A DNA stretch of 46,486 bases from Deltaproteobacteria bacterium (GTDB lineage Bacteria; Desulfobacterota; BSN033; WVXP01), in assembly GCA_019308905.1 (NCBI GenBank), contig JAFDHF010000026.1, positions 1-46,486 of the forward strand. Reading direction: 5' to 3'. The notes beneath the pieces are model-generated. The model did not search any database. It was not told the origin of the DNA and saw nothing but the letters and a program-made list of their open reading frames with translations. Both the position numbers and the translations under genes were made by a program. Shown piece after piece: positions 30,841 through 41,294 of this stretch. Every line of letters starts with the position of its first letter. Position 1 is the stretch's first letter.

Positions 30841-31692
30841 TTTGACCTGCAAGACGCGAGGAACCTCGAGGGTCCCACCGATTTTGAGGGCGAGGATCCC
30901 GGACCTGCCGGCCAGGCCCCGATAGATTGCACGGATCGCCGGAAAACGGTCGGCCAGGCCTTCTGAAAGACCGATCTCCAGGCGGCACGCCAGCCTGCTT
31001 CTCGGCAGGGGATTCTGCAACAGGATCTCTCCTGTGAGCCTTCCTTTGAGGTCCTTCCCCTTGACGGTGACCTCCTTCACATCGAGCTTCCCCTCGCTTA
31101 GACTCACTTTTCCCTGGATGCTTCCCAAATCCAGAGCCGGCACCGAGCCACCGAAGACCGTGAGGTTCTCGATCCTTGTCTTGACGAGTCCGAACCGGGA
31201 GTCTCCGCTGACCCCAAGGGCATTCTTCTGCCAGGAAACCGTGCCGCCGGTGGTACAGCTCAAAGACGCGCCCCCTGTTCTGGGAAGAGACAGTCCGTCC
31301 ACCCTTATCCCCTTCAACTCCAGATGTCCTTGAAGTCCCCTTCTCTCAACGAGCAGCTTGACGCGAAAGGTCCCGCCCATGACGGTCCCCTGGGAGGTAA
31401 AGCAAAGCCTGCCTGCAAATAGCGATAGGGGATGGAACCGGATAGTCCAGTCTCTGATCTCAAAAGGAGGGAATGTTCCCTTAGGAGGGTGCGTCACCTC
31501 GACCCTGGCCCAGCGGATGCCGAACAGATCCCTCTCGGTCTCCGAGGGCCGAGTCACCAGTGAGGTTTGCTCTTCCAGGGTGTGTAGGATCCTTCCGCCG
31601 AGAGCCCTGTATGGAAAAAAGAGATAGAAAAAGAAAAGAAAGCACCCAAGACCCCAGAAGACGTATGCTATCCATCCCACCCATCTCGCCAT
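30724..31692 (-). CDS. gspN: Type II secretion protein GspN-like
   Basis: 322 residues. A single N-terminal membrane anchor (about 6-28, GWIAYVFWGLGCFLFFFYLF) is followed by a large periplasmic beta-rich domain. Repeats such as SLPRTGGASLSCTTGGTVSW, GSVPALDLGSIQGKVSLSEGKL and DLKGRLTGEILLQNPLPRSRL fit the GspN/AsmA-like type II secretion family. It starts 25 nt after rplQ on the same strand and seems to share the ribosomal transcript. Its last 117 nt overlap rex on the other strand. No other type II secretion gene is present, so a role outside secretion, such as lipid transfer, is possible. Confidence 0.75.
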   Translation of the reverse strand: MARWVGWIAYVFWGLGCFLFFFYLFFPYRALGGRILHTLEEQTSLVTRPSETERDLFGIRWARVEVTHPPKGTFPPFEIRDWTIRFHPLSLFAGRLCFTSQGTVMGGTFRVKLLVERRGLQGHLELKGIRVDGLSLPRTGGASLSCTTGGTVSWQKNALGVSGDSRFGLVKTRIENLTVFGGSVPALDLGSIQGKVSLSEGKLDVKEVTVKGKDLKGRLTGEILLQNPLPRSRLACRLEIGLSEGLADRFPAIRAIYRGLAGRSGILALKIGGTLEVPRVLQVKSALPGSLFGRILAHAFAGWICAGRASSCEGVAARKEVG

Positions 31693-31717
31693 TCGGATCT
31701 ATCCCGGTCCTTCCTCA

Positions 31718-32314
31718 TCACTCAGGGGACCCGGTACTCTCCTTCTTTTGCTTGGCTGAGCCTCTTCTCTTTCCTTTGCGTTTCTCCTCAGGTAGCCCCC
31801 TCTCCTCGGAGGACTCGCCCTGAGTTGCTGCTTTGTTCTTCCCTTTGCCTTGGGCTCTCTTTTCCTTCGACTTCTCCCCCTTTGCCTTGGTGGAAGGGGC
31901 CTTTCCCTTCTTGGCAGGAGCCTTGTCGGCCCCTTTCTTTTCCCTCTTTCCCGGAGCCGCAGGTTCGGTAAGCATAACCATGGAAACGGGTGCAGCGTCT
32001 CCGAGTCTCTTCCCCAACTTTACGATCCGCGTGAATCCACTCCCTCTATCCCGGAAGCGAGGACCGATCTCCGAAAAGAGTTTCTTCACCACCCCTTTAT
32101 CGGTAAGAACCGCCAAGGCCTGCCTCCGGGCGTGGAGGTCTCCGTCGATGGCCAAACGGATAACCCGCTCGGCCAGCCTTCTCACCTCTTTGGCCTTGGC
32201 CAGGGTCGTCTGGATCTTCTCATGATCCAGAAGAGATGTAACCATGTTTCTCATCATCATCTGGCGATGACTCGAAGTACGACTTAGTTTTCTTCCGTCT
32301 TTTCTATGTCTCAT
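31718..32314 (-). CDS. rplQ: 50S ribosomal protein L17 with long basic tail
   Basis: 198 residues. The normal L17 core (1-117) is clear: [36 protein letters not shown] and [11 protein letters not shown] Lys/Ala-rich tail of about 80 residues ([20 protein letters not shown] onwards), with Glu and Ser at its end, is added to the usual 120-130 residues. The tail is low complexity and likely disordered. It follows rpoA by 6 nt in the alpha operon. Confidence 0.95.
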   Translation of the reverse strand: MRHRKDGRKLSRTSSHRQMMMRNMVTSLLDHEKIQTTLAKAKEVRRLAERVIRLAIDGDLHARRQALAVLTDKGVVKKLFSEIGPRFRDRGSGFTRIVKLGKRLGDAAPVSMVMLTEPAAPGKREKKGADKAPAKKGKAPSTKAKGEKSKEKRAQGKGKNKAATQGESSEERGLPEEKRKGKRRGSAKQKKESTGSPE

Positions 32315-32320
32315 TTTTTC

Positions 32321-33340
32321 TCATGAATCAGAGGGGTTCCCCTCTTTCCCGGTTTCTCTCGGCCTGGGCGGAAAATTCTCCAGCTTCATACCCAGACTCA
32401 GGTTCATTTCGTCGAGGATCTCCTTGATCTCGTTGAGCGACTTCCGGCCGAAGTTCTTGGTGGCCAGGATCTCTTGTTCTGTCTTCTGAACCAGTTCACC
32501 GATGAGCCTTATGTCGGCATGCTTGAGGCAGTTGGCCGAGCGAACCGACAACTCCAGCTCGTCCACGCTCTTGAAGAGATTCTCATTGAGTTTCTCAGAC
32601 TGTTTCTCGTCTTCCAAATCGCCTGACTCTTCGCCCTCCTCGAAATTGATGAAGATGCTCAGTTGATCCTGCAGGATCTTTGCCGCAATGGATACGGCAT
32701 CTTCAGGAGAGACGCTCCCGTTGGTCCAAACCTCCAGGGTCAGTTTATCGTAATCGGTTATCTGTCCCACCCTGGCATTGGTCACGGTGTAATTGACCCG
32801 CCTCACAGGGGAGAAGATGGCATCCATCGGTATGGTACCTATGGGCTGGTCCTCCTCCTTGTTGCGTTCCGCTGGAACGTAGCCTTTGCCCGCCTTGATG
32901 ACCATCTCCATGTTCAGGTCGGCGTCAGCCGAAGCTGTGGCGATCCGATGGTCGGGGTTGAGGATCTCCACGTCGCTATCGCAGGTGATATCCCTCGCGG
33001 TGATGATTCCCTCCCCCTTTGCCTTGAGGTGGGCGGTCTTTGGGCCGGGCCCGTGAAGCTTGATCATCACGCCTTTCAGGTTGAGAATGATCTCGGTCAC
33101 ATCCTCTTTAATCCCGGGAATGGTCGAAAACTCGTGGAGTACGCCGTCTATCCTCACAGAGACGATTGCCGCCCCCTGCAACGACGAAAGGAGGATACGG
33201 CGCAGGGAATTCCCTATCGTCGTTCCGAATCCTCTTTCAAACGGCTCGGCGATGAACTTGGCGTAAAAAGGTGTGGAATCCTCCTTTTCGACCTCCATCT
33301 TTTTGGGCTTGATCAGTGCCTTCCAATTCCTCTGCATCAT
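32321..33340 (-). CDS. rpoA: RNA polymerase alpha subunit
   Basis: 339 residues, normal length. The N-terminal dimerisation and assembly domain (about 1-235) includes [20 protein letters not shown], and the C-terminal DNA- and activator-contacting domain (about 255-325) has [17 protein letters not shown] and the helix-hairpin segment around [15 protein letters not shown] charged linker of about 20 residues ([18 protein letters not shown]) lies between. It sits between rpsD and rplQ, the standard alpha-operon order. Confidence 0.97.
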   Translation of the reverse strand: MMQRNWKALIKPKKMEVEKEDSTPFYAKFIAEPFERGFGTTIGNSLRRILLSSLQGAAIVSVRIDGVLHEFSTIPGIKEDVTEIILNLKGVMIKLHGPGPKTAHLKAKGEGIITARDITCDSDVEILNPDHRIATASADADLNMEMVIKAGKGYVPAERNKEEDQPIGTIPMDAIFSPVRRVNYTVTNARVGQITDYDKLTLEVWTNGSVSPEDAVSIAAKILQDQLSIFINFEEGEESGDLEDEKQSEKLNENLFKSVDELELSVRSANCLKHADIRLIGELVQKTEQEILATKNFGRKSLNEIKEILDEMNLSLGMKLENFPPRPRETGKEGNPSDS

Positions 33341-33369
33341 TTCTCCCCACCCGCAAAAAGCTTTCGATT

Positions 33370-33996
33370 CTATTTGGAATACAGCTCCACGATGAGCTGC
33401 TCCTGAATCGGCATGGTCAGTTCCTCTCTCATCGGCAAGGCCTTGATCCTGCCGGTGAAGTGGTTCTTGTCGAGTTCAAGCCAGCTCGGGATTCCCCGCC
33501 GGGCCACCGATTCCATGGCCTCCTGAATCCGAGCCACCTTGCGGCTCTTTTCCCTCACCTCGATGACGTCGTCAGGGCTGGTGAGATAGGATGGAATGTT
33601 TACCTTCTTCTTGTTGACGAGAAAGTGGTTCTGCCGGACAAGCATTCGGGCTTCGTTCCGGGAACTGGCGAATCCCAGTCGATACACCATGTTATCGAGT
33701 CGTCTTTCCAAGAGAGTCAGCAGGTTCTCCCCGGTAACTCCCCTCTGCCGGTCAGCCTTCTCAAAATAACCCCGGAACTGCTTCTCCTGGAGGCCGTACA
33801 TCCGCTTCACCTTCTGTTTTTCCCGAAGTTGAACGGCAAAGGGCGAGAATTTCCCCCTTCTCTGGCCGTGTTGTCCTGGTGGATAGTTCCTTCTCTCCAC
33901 ACTACACTTGTCAGAGTAGCATCGATCTCCCTTGAGAAAGAGCTTCATACCCTCTCTCCGGCAGAGCCGGCAGACCGAGCCCGTATACCTGGCCAA
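33370..33996 (-). CDS. rpsD: 30S ribosomal protein S4
   Basis: 208 residues, zinc-binding type: CRLCRREG (9 and 12) with CYSDKC (26 and 31) form the zinc knuckle. The S4 RNA-binding domain (about 97-160) starts [24 protein letters not shown] 33996 is the start, 7 nt after a perfect GGAGG. S4 nucleates 30S assembly and commonly represses its operon by binding the mRNA. Confidence 0.96.
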   Translation of the reverse strand: MARYTGSVCRLCRREGMKLFLKGDRCYSDKCSVERRNYPPGQHGQRRGKFSPFAVQLREKQKVKRMYGLQEKQFRGYFEKADRQRGVTGENLLTLLERRLDNMVYRLGFASSRNEARMLVRQNHFLVNKKKVNIPSYLTSPDDVIEVREKSRKVARIQEAMESVARRGIPSWLELDKNHFTGRIKALPMREELTMPIQEQLIVELYSK

Positions 33997-34011
33997 GGCG
34001 TTTCCTCCTCT

Positions 34012-34404
34012 CTAAACACGCCTCCTCTTGGGAGGTCGGCAGCCGTTGTGGGGAATCGGTGTCACATCTTTTATCAGATTGACCTTGAGCCCTGCTGCCT
34101 GTAGGGACCTGAGGGCGGACTCTCGACCCGCTCCCGGGCCCTTGACATAGACATCGATGAACTTCATGCCATGGTCCATGGCCTTCCTGGCCGCATCCTC
34201 GGCAGCCAATTGGGCCGCAAAGGGGGTGCTCTTCCTGGAACCCTTGAATCCTCTCGCCCCGGCACTCGACCAGGAAATCACGTTGCCGCTTGTATCGGTG
34301 ATGGCCACTATCGTGTTGTTAAAGGTCGCCTGAATGTGGGCAATCCCGTTGGGGATATTCTTCTTGACCTTCTTCTTTGTCCCCTTGCCTCGCTGTTTCG
34401 CCAT
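34012..34404 (-). CDS. rpsK: 30S ribosomal protein S11
   Basis: 130 residues with the S11 signatures [41 protein letters not shown] and the C-terminal [18 protein letters not shown]. It lies between rpsM and rpsD, spaced by 13 and 15 nt. S11 forms the platform of the small subunit. Confidence 0.97.
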   Translation of the reverse strand: MAKQRGKGTKKKVKKNIPNGIAHIQATFNNTIVAITDTSGNVISWSSAGARGFKGSRKSTPFAAQLAAEDAARKAMDHGMKFIDVYVKGPGAGRESALRSLQAAGLKVNLIKDVTPIPHNGCRPPKRRRV

Positions 34405-34417
34405 AGTCGACCCCTCT

Positions 34418-34786
34418 CTATCTCCTCTTGCCCATGATGGCTCTTCTGGGCCCCTTCCGGGTTCTGGCGTTCGTATGCGTCCGCTGCCCCCTTACAGGGA
34501 GTCCCTTCCTGTGGCGAAGGCCCCGATAGTTTCCCATGTCCATCAGCCTCTTGATGTTCATGGTCACCTCTCGGCGCAGGTCTCCCTCGACCTTGTACTT
34601 CCGATCTATCACCTCCCGGATACTCACAACCTCGCTCTCGCTGAGCTGGTTCACACGGGTGCCGAAATCGACATTGGCCTCCCTGAGGATCTTTTCAGCC
34701 GTATTCCTCCCAATGCCGTAGATGTATGTGAGGGCGATTTCTATCCTCTTGTCATTCGGTAGATCGACGCCAGCGATTCTTGCCAA
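34418..34786 (-). CDS. rpsM: 30S ribosomal protein S13
   Basis: 122 residues: [31 protein letters not shown] and the basic C-terminal [18 protein letters not shown] identify S13. The start is TTG 34786, 5 nt after GGAGG. The 138-nt gap to rpmJ upstream (34787-34924) shows no gene. Confidence 0.96.
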   Translation of the reverse strand: MARIAGVDLPNDKRIEIALTYIYGIGRNTAEKILREANVDFGTRVNQLSESEVVSIREVIDRKYKVEGDLRREVTMNIKRLMDMGNYRGLRHRKGLPVRGQRTHTNARTRKGPRRAIMGKRR

Positions 34787-34924
34787 TGTTTCCTCCTTGC
34801 TTACTGCCCCGGCCTATAGGAGAGCACAGCCCGACCCGGGATCACCAACCGTACAGGACAGGCACCCAGGCCACACCCCCTGCAGAGGAGACACCCGCCG
34901 GGGCATCCCTTTTGTCGAAAACCG

Positions 34925-35038
34925 TCACCCCTGCCTCTGTTTGTGCTTGGGGTTTTCACAGATAACCCGGAGCACCCCTTTACGTTTGACTATCTTGCAC
35001 TTGTCGCAGATCTTTCTGATCGAACTCTTGACCTTCAT
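34925..35038 (-). CDS. rpmJ: 50S ribosomal protein L36
   Basis: 37 residues, the zinc-binding form: CDKC (11 and 14), C27 and H32 make the ribbon. ATG 35038 starts [19 protein letters not shown]; a longer upstream frame is not used. The upstream gap to infA of 136 nt (35039-35174) contains no gene and a run of GC-rich sequence. Confidence 0.95.
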   Translation of the reverse strand: MKVKSSIRKICDKCKIVKRKGVLRVICENPKHKQRQG

Positions 35039-35174
35039 CAGCACGTGCCCTCTCTTGCCCGTCGGCCCTCGCGGCTGGAACAGCCTCTCCCCGGGCGACT
35101 CCCCTACGGGGCCCCGGCATCGGAGAAACAGGCCTCCTCGGGTTTCAAGTCCGTCCCACACGGGCAGTGGCCTA

Positions 35175-35393
35175 TCACTTGGAACGGTATGTGATCCTCC
35201 CCCTACTCAGATCATAGGGAGAGAGCTCCACGGTCACCCTGTCGCCGGGAAGAATCTTGATGAAATGCATCCTCATCTTCCCGGAAATATGGGCCAGAAC
35301 CCTGTGCCCGTTCTCGAGCTCAACCCTGAACATGGCGTTGGGGAGGGTCTCCAGAACCTTTCCCTCCACCTGTATAGCATCTTCCTTTGCCAT
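35175..35393 (-). CDS. infA: Translation initiation factor IF-1
   Basis: 72 residues: [19 protein letters not shown] and [20 protein letters not shown] are the S1-like fold of IF-1. ATG 35393 fits the family length; a frame extending upstream overlaps secY and is not used. In many bacteria adk and map lie between secY and infA; they are absent here. Confidence 0.96.
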   Translation of the reverse strand: MAKEDAIQVEGKVLETLPNAMFRVELENGHRVLAHISGKMRMHFIKILPGDRVTVELSPYDLSRGRITYRSK

Positions 35394-35409
35394 CATCCCC
35401 TCAAGACGC

Positions 35410-36738
35410 CTATCGCCGGCGTCCCTTGAGCCTTCCACCCCTCTTCATGAGGCCCTCATAATGCCGCGTCAGCATGTGGGACTCTACCTGCTGGATCGTA
35501 TCCAAGGCAACGCCCACCACAATGAGGAGAGCGGTTCCTCCGAAGTAGAAAGGAACCCCCAAGCGGTAGATAAGAAAAGTGGGGAGGACGCAGACTGCAG
35601 AAACGTAGAGAGCCCCTCCCAAGGTGATCCGGGTGAGAACCCTGTCGATGTACTCGGCTGTCTTCTTCCCCGGTCTGATTCCCGGGATGTAGCCGCCGAA
35701 TTTCTTCATGTTGTCGGCCACATCCACCGGGTTGAAAGTGACCGCCGTATAGAAATAGCAAAAGAATATGATAAACCCCACGTAAAGGAGGTTGTATATC
35801 CATCGCCCGGGCCCGAGGCTCTGAACCAGGTTATCCACCCACGGATAGGTTTCCTTGACCCCTGCCGGCAAAAAATTGGCTATGGTCAGGGGAAACATGA
35901 GAATAGAGGACGCAAAAATCGGCGGTATCACTCCCGATGTGTTTATCTTGAGCGGCAGGTGGGTACTCGACCCCCCGTAGACCCGCCTTCCCACTATCCT
36001 CTTTGCATACTGGACGGGCAATCTCCTCTGGCCCGTCTCCACAAAGATAATGGCTCCCACTACAAGCACCATGGTCACACAGAGCAGAAGCAGCTTGAAC
36101 AGGCTCATCTGGTTCAATGCAACCTGCTGGTAGGTCTTTCCAATCGCACCAGGAAGTCTCGCCACGATCCCGGCAAAGATAATCAAGGAGATGCCGTTGC
36201 CGATTCCACGTTCGGTGATCTGTTCTCCCAGCCACATGATAAAGGCCGTTCCGGCGGTGAGCGTGATGACCGTCAACAAGCGGAAACTCCATCCAGGAGC
36301 ATAGACGAACTGCTGTCCTCCCTGGCCCATACTCTCCAAACCCACGGCAATCCCGAATCCCTGTATGAGGCTGAGAATAATCGTCCCGTACCTGGTATAC
36401 TGGGTTATCTTCTTCCGCCCCGATTCCCCCTCCTTGCTGAGTCGATCCAGATAGGGGATCACCACGGTGAGGAGTTGGAGAATAATGGAGGCGCTGATAT
36501 AGGGCATGATGCCCAGAGCGAAGACCGACAGCCGCTCCAGTGCTCCACCGGAAAACATGTCGATCAGGCTGAACAGAGTTCCCTTTGCCTGGGCAAAGAA
36601 GCTCGCCAGGGCATCGGCATTGATCCCCGGGGTCGGAACGTGGACGCCGACCCGGTAGACCGCCAGCAGCAGAAAAGTGACGGTGATCCGCCGCTTGAGC
36701 TCGGGGATCTTGAAGATGTTTTGAAAGCCCCCTATCAA
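35410..36738 (-). CDS. secY: Preprotein translocase subunit SecY
   Basis: 442 residues with ten membrane helices, for example [16 protein letters not shown] and [15 protein letters not shown]. The plug and pore segment [18 protein letters not shown] and the SecA-contact loop [18 protein letters not shown] are recognisable. The TTG start at 36736-36738 overlaps the rplO stop as TTGA, with GAGG 7 nt upstream. It forms the Sec channel in the inner membrane. Confidence 0.96.
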   Translation of the reverse strand: MIGGFQNIFKIPELKRRITVTFLLLAVYRVGVHVPTPGINADALASFFAQAKGTLFSLIDMFSGGALERLSVFALGIMPYISASIILQLLTVVIPYLDRLSKEGESGRKKITQYTRYGTIILSLIQGFGIAVGLESMGQGGQQFVYAPGWSFRLLTVITLTAGTAFIMWLGEQITERGIGNGISLIIFAGIVARLPGAIGKTYQQVALNQMSLFKLLLLCVTMVLVVGAIIFVETGQRRLPVQYAKRIVGRRVYGGSSTHLPLKINTSGVIPPIFASSILMFPLTIANFLPAGVKETYPWVDNLVQSLGPGRWIYNLLYVGFIIFFCYFYTAVTFNPVDVADNMKKFGGYIPGIRPGKKTAEYIDRVLTRITLGGALYVSAVCVLPTFLIYRLGVPFYFGGTALLIVVGVALDTIQQVESHMLTRHYEGLMKRGGRLKGRRR

Positions 36739-37178
36739 GAGATCACCTCGACCCTGCCTGCCGCCCTCTCGATCTTTGCAGCAGCAGACGGACTGATCCT
36801 ATGAACCCGAACCGTAAGAGGGATCTGGATATCTCCTTTACCGAGAATCTTGACCCCGTCGAGGACCTTTTTTATGATCCCCTTTTCTTTCAGGGCTGCA
36901 GGATCGACCAGACTATTCGCGTCAAACCTGTTGAGATCCCCCACATTCACAATGGCGAAACGTTTCTTGAAGATATTGGTAAACCCCCGCTTGGGTGTTC
37001 TCCTCTGGAGCGGCATCTGCCCGCCCTCAAAGCCCGGGCGAACACCCCCGCCCGAACGGGAGTTCTGGCCTTTATGCCCTCGACAGGAGGTCTTCCCGTG
37101 GCCGGAACCCGGGCCCCTGCCCACCCGTTTCCTCTTCTTCCTCGCTCCAGGGACGGGCTTCAATTCACTGAGCTTCAT
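36735..37178 (-). CDS. rplO: 50S ribosomal protein L15
   Basis: 147 residues from ATG 37178: [40 protein letters not shown] and [16 protein letters not shown] identify L15. AAGGGG is 5 nt before the ATG; the GTG two codons upstream is too close to it. It overlaps the secY start. Confidence 0.96.
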   Translation of the reverse strand: MKLSELKPVPGARKKRKRVGRGPGSGHGKTSCRGHKGQNSRSGGGVRPGFEGGQMPLQRRTPKRGFTNIFKKRFAIVNVGDLNRFDANSLVDPAALKEKGIIKKVLDGVKILGKGDIQIPLTVRVHRISPSAAAKIERAAGRVEVIS

Positions 37179-37189
37179 GGGCACCCCTT

Positions 37190-37369
37190 CTATTCGATCA
37201 CCTCGACGAGATGGCTGACCTTCCTTATCATTCCTCTGATCTCTCTGGTGTCCTGCCTGGTGACCACTCTGTTCGGCCTGGTCAACCCGAGCCCTGCAAG
37301 GATGAGTCTATGCTTCTTCGGGCGACCGATGCCGCTTCTTATCAGCTTGATCCGGATCTCCTTCGGCAT
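37190..37369 (-). CDS. rpmD: 50S ribosomal protein L30
   Basis: 59 residues, read directly from the minus strand: [20 protein letters not shown], then [18 protein letters not shown] and a C-terminal helix ending SHLVEVIE. This matches the short bacterial L30. It lies between rpsE (10 nt upstream) and rplO (11 nt downstream), the usual spc-operon position. Confidence 0.95.
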   Translation of the reverse strand: MPKEIRIKLIRSGIGRPKKHRLILAGLGLTRPNRVVTRQDTREIRGMIRKVSHLVEVIE

Positions 37370-37379
37370 ATCTCTCCTC

Positions 37380-37877
37380 TTAGACGATTTCAGCTACCTT
37401 CTTCCCCCTTTTCCGGGAGATCTCTTCAGGGGATCTGAGTTGGAGGAGACCGTCGAAGGTTGCCTTTATCAGGTTGTGGGGGTTGTTGGAACCGAGCGAC
37501 TTGGTGAGTATGTCCTTTATCCCGGCCGTCTCCACAACGGCTCGCGTCGCAGCACCAGCGATGACACCGGTCCCCTCTGATGCGGGTTTCAGAAGCACCC
37601 TGCTCGCTCCGAACCGACCGATGACCTCATAGGGAATAGTCTTGCCCTTAAGGGGGATCTCGATCAGGTTCTTCCTGGCATGTTCGATCCCCTTTCGAAT
37701 CGCCTCGGGCACCTCGTTTGCCTTGCCCAGACCCCATCCGATCCGCCCGCTGCCGTCTCCCACAACCACCAGGGCGCTGAAGCTGAAGCGACGCCCCCCC
37801 TTGACCACCTTTGCCACGCGGTTGATATGGACGACCTTATCGATCAGCTCCTGCTGTTCAAACTCGATCTCCGCCAA
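37380..37877 (-). CDS. rpsE: 30S ribosomal protein S5
   Basis: 165 residues from TTG 37877, which lies 9 nt after GGAGG. The N-terminal domain has [28 protein letters not shown] and the C-terminal domain [24 protein letters not shown]. Alternative starts farther upstream lack support. S5 aids decoding fidelity. Confidence 0.95.
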   Translation of the reverse strand: MAEIEFEQQELIDKVVHINRVAKVVKGGRRFSFSALVVVGDGSGRIGWGLGKANEVPEAIRKGIEHARKNLIEIPLKGKTIPYEVIGRFGASRVLLKPASEGTGVIAGAATRAVVETAGIKDILTKSLGSNNPHNLIKATFDGLLQLRSPEEISRKRGKKVAEIV

Positions 37878-37990
37878 TGAACCCCTCCTCCATGCTCCAG
37901 GCTTTTGCACACGCCTCAGGGCAGGCGACTTTCCCTGTTACCAGCCTCGTCATCCAAGCATCCCGGCCTCCGACTCTTCCAATGCAGATG

Positions 37991-38359
37991 CTAGAAGACC
38001 AGCCCTCCCTCCCGCGCGGCCTCGGCCAGGGCCTTGACCCGGCCGTGGTAACGGTAACCTCCCCTGTCAAAGGTCACGGTTTGAATACCTCGCTGGGCGG
38101 CTCGCCTTGCCAGCAGGGCTCCCACCTTTTTCGCCGCCTCGATATTCCCGGTCGTTTTCTGCTCTTGCCGTATCTCCCGGCAAAGAGTAGAGGCACCGGT
38201 GACCGTCTCCCCCGAAGTATCCACGACGAGCTGGGCGTAGATATGACGTGCGCTCCGGAAAACGGACAACCTCGGCCTCTCGGCGGTTCCTTCGATCTTC
38301 TTCCTGATCCTCCGCCTTCGCTTCATCCGGTTTATTGTCTTCGCGCTCTTTGTCCCCAC
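37991..38359 (-). CDS. rplR: 50S ribosomal protein L18
   Basis: 122 residues from GTG 38359: [22 protein letters not shown], then [18 protein letters not shown] and a final [21 protein letters not shown] precedes GTG by 6 nt. A 113-nt gap to rpsE downstream (37878-37990) shows no gene. L18 binds 5S rRNA. Confidence 0.95.
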   Translation of the reverse strand: MGTKSAKTINRMKRRRRIRKKIEGTAERPRLSVFRSARHIYAQLVVDTSGETVTGASTLCREIRQEQKTTGNIEAAKKVGALLARRAAQRGIQTVTFDRGGYRYHGRVKALAEAAREGGLVF

Positions 38360-38378
38360 TCCAAGCTCCTATCGAACT

Positions 38379-38915
38379 CTATGCCTTGGCCTTGCCGACT
38401 TTGCGCCGTATGTATTCATCCTTGTACCTGATCCCTTTACCCTTGTACGGTTCAGGAGGCCTGAAGGAACGGATCTTGGCAGCCACTGCTCCAACCAGCT
38501 CCTTGTCGATTCCCTTTACCGTCAGAGCCACCTGCTTGTCAACCACGACGTCGATCCCAGGGGGAAGGGGATAGAGAATAGGATGGGAATAGCCGAGGGT
38601 CAGAAACAGCCCATCGTCCTTTCGTTCGGCCCGGTATCCGACCCCCACGATCTCGAGTTTCTTCTCAAACCCCTGGGAAACACCGACCACCATGTTGGCC
38701 AAAAGGCTTCTCGTCAACCCCTGAACCGATTTTGCCTGCCTCGAATCGTCAGGCCGCTGGACCCGGACCTGATTGTCTTCCACGGTCACCTGGGCCCCCC
38801 GGGGGAGCCGACGCTCGAGCTGTCCCTTGGGCCCCTTGACCTGAACAGCGTCCCCTGAGAGGCTCACCTCCACCCCTTCTGGTATAGGAATCGGCAGCTT
38901 TCCAATCCTGGACAT
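38379..38915 (-). CDS. rplF: 50S ribosomal protein L6
   Basis: 178 residues from ATG 38915: SRIGKLPIPIPEGVEVSLSG, LTRSLLANMVVGVSQGFEKK and the C-terminal PEPYKGKGIRYKDEYIRRKVGKA are L6. GAGG lies 3-4 nt before the ATG; a GTG three codons upstream is another possible start. It lies between rpsH and rplR. Confidence 0.95.
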   Translation of the reverse strand: MSRIGKLPIPIPEGVEVSLSGDAVQVKGPKGQLERRLPRGAQVTVEDNQVRVQRPDDSRQAKSVQGLTRSLLANMVVGVSQGFEKKLEIVGVGYRAERKDDGLFLTLGYSHPILYPLPPGIDVVVDKQVALTVKGIDKELVGAVAAKIRSFRPPEPYKGKGIRYKDEYIRRKVGKAKA

Positions 38916-38934
38916 TTCCCTCACCTAAACACGC

Positions 38935-39330
38935 CTACCATACGTAGCAGAGCACCTCACCCCCGACATTCGACCTTCGCGCCTCTCTATCAGTCAGAAT
39001 CCCTCTGGAAGTGGTCAGGATCGATATGCCGAGCCCGTTCAGAACCCTGGGGATATGATCCCTGTCCACATAGACCCTGCGGCCCGGCTTACTGATCCTC
39101 TTGAGATTGATGATCCCCCGATTGTTCTCATCGTACTTGAGATAGATCCGGAGAATATCCTGTTTCTCGCCCCTGATGATCTTGAAGTTCTTCACGTAGC
39201 CCGCCTCCTTGAGAACCTTCGCGATCTCGTTCTTCATCCTCGAGGCAGGAACGTCGACTTTCTCATGCCTGGCGTTGCTGGCATTTCTGATTCGCGTTAA
39301 CATGTCCGCTATGGGATCCGACACTGACAT
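38935..39330 (-). CDS. rpsH: 30S ribosomal protein S8
   Basis: 131 residues: [21 protein letters not shown] and the closing [21 protein letters not shown]-type segment are S8 motifs. ATG 39330 follows GGAGGAG; a longer upstream frame is not used. S8 binds 16S rRNA and, in many bacteria, represses the spc operon. Confidence 0.96.
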   Translation of the reverse strand: MSVSDPIADMLTRIRNASNARHEKVDVPASRMKNEIAKVLKEAGYVKNFKIIRGEKQDILRIYLKYDENNRGIINLKRISKPGRRVYVDRDHIPRVLNGLGISILTTSRGILTDREARRSNVGGEVLCYVW

Positions 39331-39397
39331 CTGGCTACTCCTCCCACTCTGACAATCCACTCCCGTCTCTGGTGGAACACCTCGTCTCTGCCTGTAC

Positions 39398-39583
39398 CTA
39401 CCAGCTGGATTTCATAACCCCCGGAATCGCTCCAGCCAGTGCATACTTCCGCACACAGATCCGGCACATGTTGAAACGCCGATAGAAACCACGTGGCCGC
39501 CCGCACACGGCACACCGGTTGTACTGGCGGACAGGGAATTTCTTCGGCTTCTGGGATTTTACCACTAGAGACTTTCTTGCCAA
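39398..39583 (-). CDS. rpsN: 30S ribosomal protein S14, zinc-binding type
   Basis: 61 residues, the short zinc form: [20 protein letters not shown] holds two Cys pairs. TTG 39583 is the start, 6 nt after a perfect GGAGG. The short form fits the gene's place between rplE and rpsH. Confidence 0.96.
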   Translation of the reverse strand: MARKSLVVKSQKPKKFPVRQYNRCAVCGRPRGFYRRFNMCRICVRKYALAGAIPGVMKSSW

Positions 39584-39593
39584 CGCAGACCTC

Positions 39594-40133
39594 CTAGCTT
39601 CTGAAAGGCATCCCCATCATTCTCAGCAGCTCTCTGGCCTCCTCATCGGTCTCAGCCGTGGTGACTATGGTGACATTCATCCCCTTGGCCTTCTCGACCT
39701 TGTCGTAGTCGACTTCCGGGAAGATGAGCTGTTCTCTCAGGCCGAGCGTGTAGTTACCCCTTCCGTCGAAGGAATCAGGCGGCAGCCCTTTGAAGTCCCT
39801 CACCCTTGGCAGAGCTACGTTGATCAAACGATCGAGGAAATAGTACATGCGATCTTTCCTCAGAGTCACCATGCAGCCTATGGGCATCCCCGCCCGCACC
39901 TTGAACTGGGCGATAGACTTTCTCGCCTTGGTCACCACCGGCCGCTGCCCTGTTATAGCAGCCAACTCCGCTATGGAGGCATCCAGGACCTTTATGTTCT
40001 GGATAGCCTCGCCCAGCCCCATGTTGATAACTATCTTCTCCAGCCTTGGAACCTCCATAACGTTCCTGTATGCAAACCGCTTGAGGAGGGCCGGAACAAC
40101 TTCCTCTTTGTATCGTTCTTTCAATGTGGCCAT
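39594..40133 (-). CDS. rplE: 50S ribosomal protein L5
   Basis: 179 residues: [35 protein letters not shown], and [20 protein letters not shown]-like C-terminal segment are L5. It sits between rplX and rpsN in the spc order and binds 5S rRNA. Confidence 0.96.
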   Translation of the reverse strand: MATLKERYKEEVVPALLKRFAYRNVMEVPRLEKIVINMGLGEAIQNIKVLDASIAELAAITGQRPVVTKARKSIAQFKVRAGMPIGCMVTLRKDRMYYFLDRLINVALPRVRDFKGLPPDSFDGRGNYTLGLREQLIFPEVDYDKVEKAKGMNVTIVTTAETDEEARELLRMMGMPFRS

Positions 40134-40145
40134 GGTATCAGGTTC

Positions 40146-40475
40146 CTACTTGTCTATCATCTCCCCACACTTCTTGCAGTACCTCGCCCTCTTGCCGTCT
40201 TCCAGCTGTTTGATACCGATCCGGACCGGCTTGTTGCAGCTCTCACATATCAGCATGAGATTCGAGAGATGGAGGGACCCCTCTTTCTCGATGATTCCCC
40301 CCTGTCTCTGCTGGCCGGCTGGGCGCTGATGTCGTTTGATGAAGTTGATCTTCTCCACAATGGCCCGGTCTTTCTTGGTGAAAATCTGGAGGATTCTCCC
40401 GCTCTTTCCCTTCTCCTTTCCAGCAATGACCATGACCAAATCGTTTTTCTTGAGTCTTCGCTTCTGCCCTTTCAC
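40146..40475 (-). CDS. rplX: 50S ribosomal protein L24
   Basis: 109 residues from the GTG at 40475: [20 protein letters not shown] is the KOW motif, followed by [19 protein letters not shown] and a C-terminal CESC...CKKC pair set, probably a zinc site. An upstream in-frame GTG at 40496 is also possible. A 138-nt gap (40476-40613) separates it from rplN and shows no gene. Confidence 0.93.
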   Translation of the reverse strand: MKGQKRRLKKNDLVMVIAGKEKGKSGRILQIFTKKDRAIVEKINFIKRHQRPAGQQRQGGIIEKEGSLHLSNLMLICESCNKPVRIGIKQLEDGKRARYCKKCGEMIDK

Positions 40476-40613
40476 GGATAACCCGCTCCCTTTCACCCGT
40501 CACCCCTCGGCGGCCTCTCCGGATCGCCCCTCCAGGCGACTTGAGGAAAATCCGGAGACCTCCATCCGGCTCCGGCCTTCCACCTGCCCGGAAAGACGGC
40601 GTATTCAACCTCC

Positions 40614-40982
40614 TCACACCACCTCAGGAGCCAGGGAAACGATCTTCATAAACCTCTTTGCCCTCAGTTCCCGAGCCACAGGCCCGAAGATCCTCGTACC
40701 CACCGGCTCTCCCTGGGGATTGATCAGCACAGCCGAATTGTCGTCGAATCTGATGTAAGAGCCGTCAGGCCTGCCGATCTCCTTTCTGGTCCTGACGACC
40801 ACGGCCCGCACGACCTCGCCCTTTTTTATCTTCGAGTTGGGGACGGCGTCCTTGACTGAAACCACGATAACGTCACCCACCCTGGCGTATTTCCTCCGGG
40901 TTCCTCCGAGAATCTTGATGCAACCCACCTTCTTTGCTCCAGAGTTGTCTGCCACATCCAAAACGGTCTGCATCTGAATCAT
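40614..40982 (-). CDS. rplN: 50S ribosomal protein L14
   Basis: 122 residues: [40 protein letters not shown] and [20 protein letters not shown] are diagnostic of L14. It is placed between rpsQ and rplX. Confidence 0.97.
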   Translation of the reverse strand: MIQMQTVLDVADNSGAKKVGCIKILGGTRRKYARVGDVIVVSVKDAVPNSKIKKGEVVRAVVVRTRKEIGRPDGSYIRFDDNSAVLINPQGEPVGTRIFGPVARELRAKRFMKIVSLAPEVV

Positions 40983-41022
40983 GGTGACGTTCCTTCTTAC
41001 CCTTCCCTTGCAGTCGAGGCCC

Positions 41023-41280
41023 CTAGACCGCCTTTTCCAGGATCTGTTTCACCCGCCAGCGCTTCTCCTTGCTGAGGGGTCTCGTCTCGATCAGGAGGAC
41101 CTGATCCCCCACACCGCACTGGTTTCCCTCGTCGTGGGCCTTGTGCTTCGATCTCTTCCTGACATACTTCTTGTATTTCGGGTCCTTTACCAGGCGATCC
41201 ACCGCGACCACCACGGTCTTGTCCATCTTGTTGCTTACCACCGTACCGACAAGGGTCTTCCTGATGCCCCGCGTCCTCAT
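41023..41280 (-). CDS. rpsQ: 30S ribosomal protein S17
   Basis: 85 residues with the S17 OB-fold: [20 protein letters not shown] and [15 protein letters not shown], then [17 protein letters not shown]. It follows rpmC by 14 nt in the S10-spc order and binds 16S rRNA. Confidence 0.96.
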   Translation of the reverse strand: MRTRGIRKTLVGTVVSNKMDKTVVVAVDRLVKDPKYKKYVRKRSKHKAHDEGNQCGVGDQVLLIETRPLSKEKRWRVKQILEKAV

Positions 41281-41294
41281 TTACTCCCTTCCCC

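Noticed and set aside
35257-36804. Plus-strand open frame of about 515 codons across secY
   Set aside because: It is antisense to SecY and its composition follows from the high GC of secY; no start signal or family.
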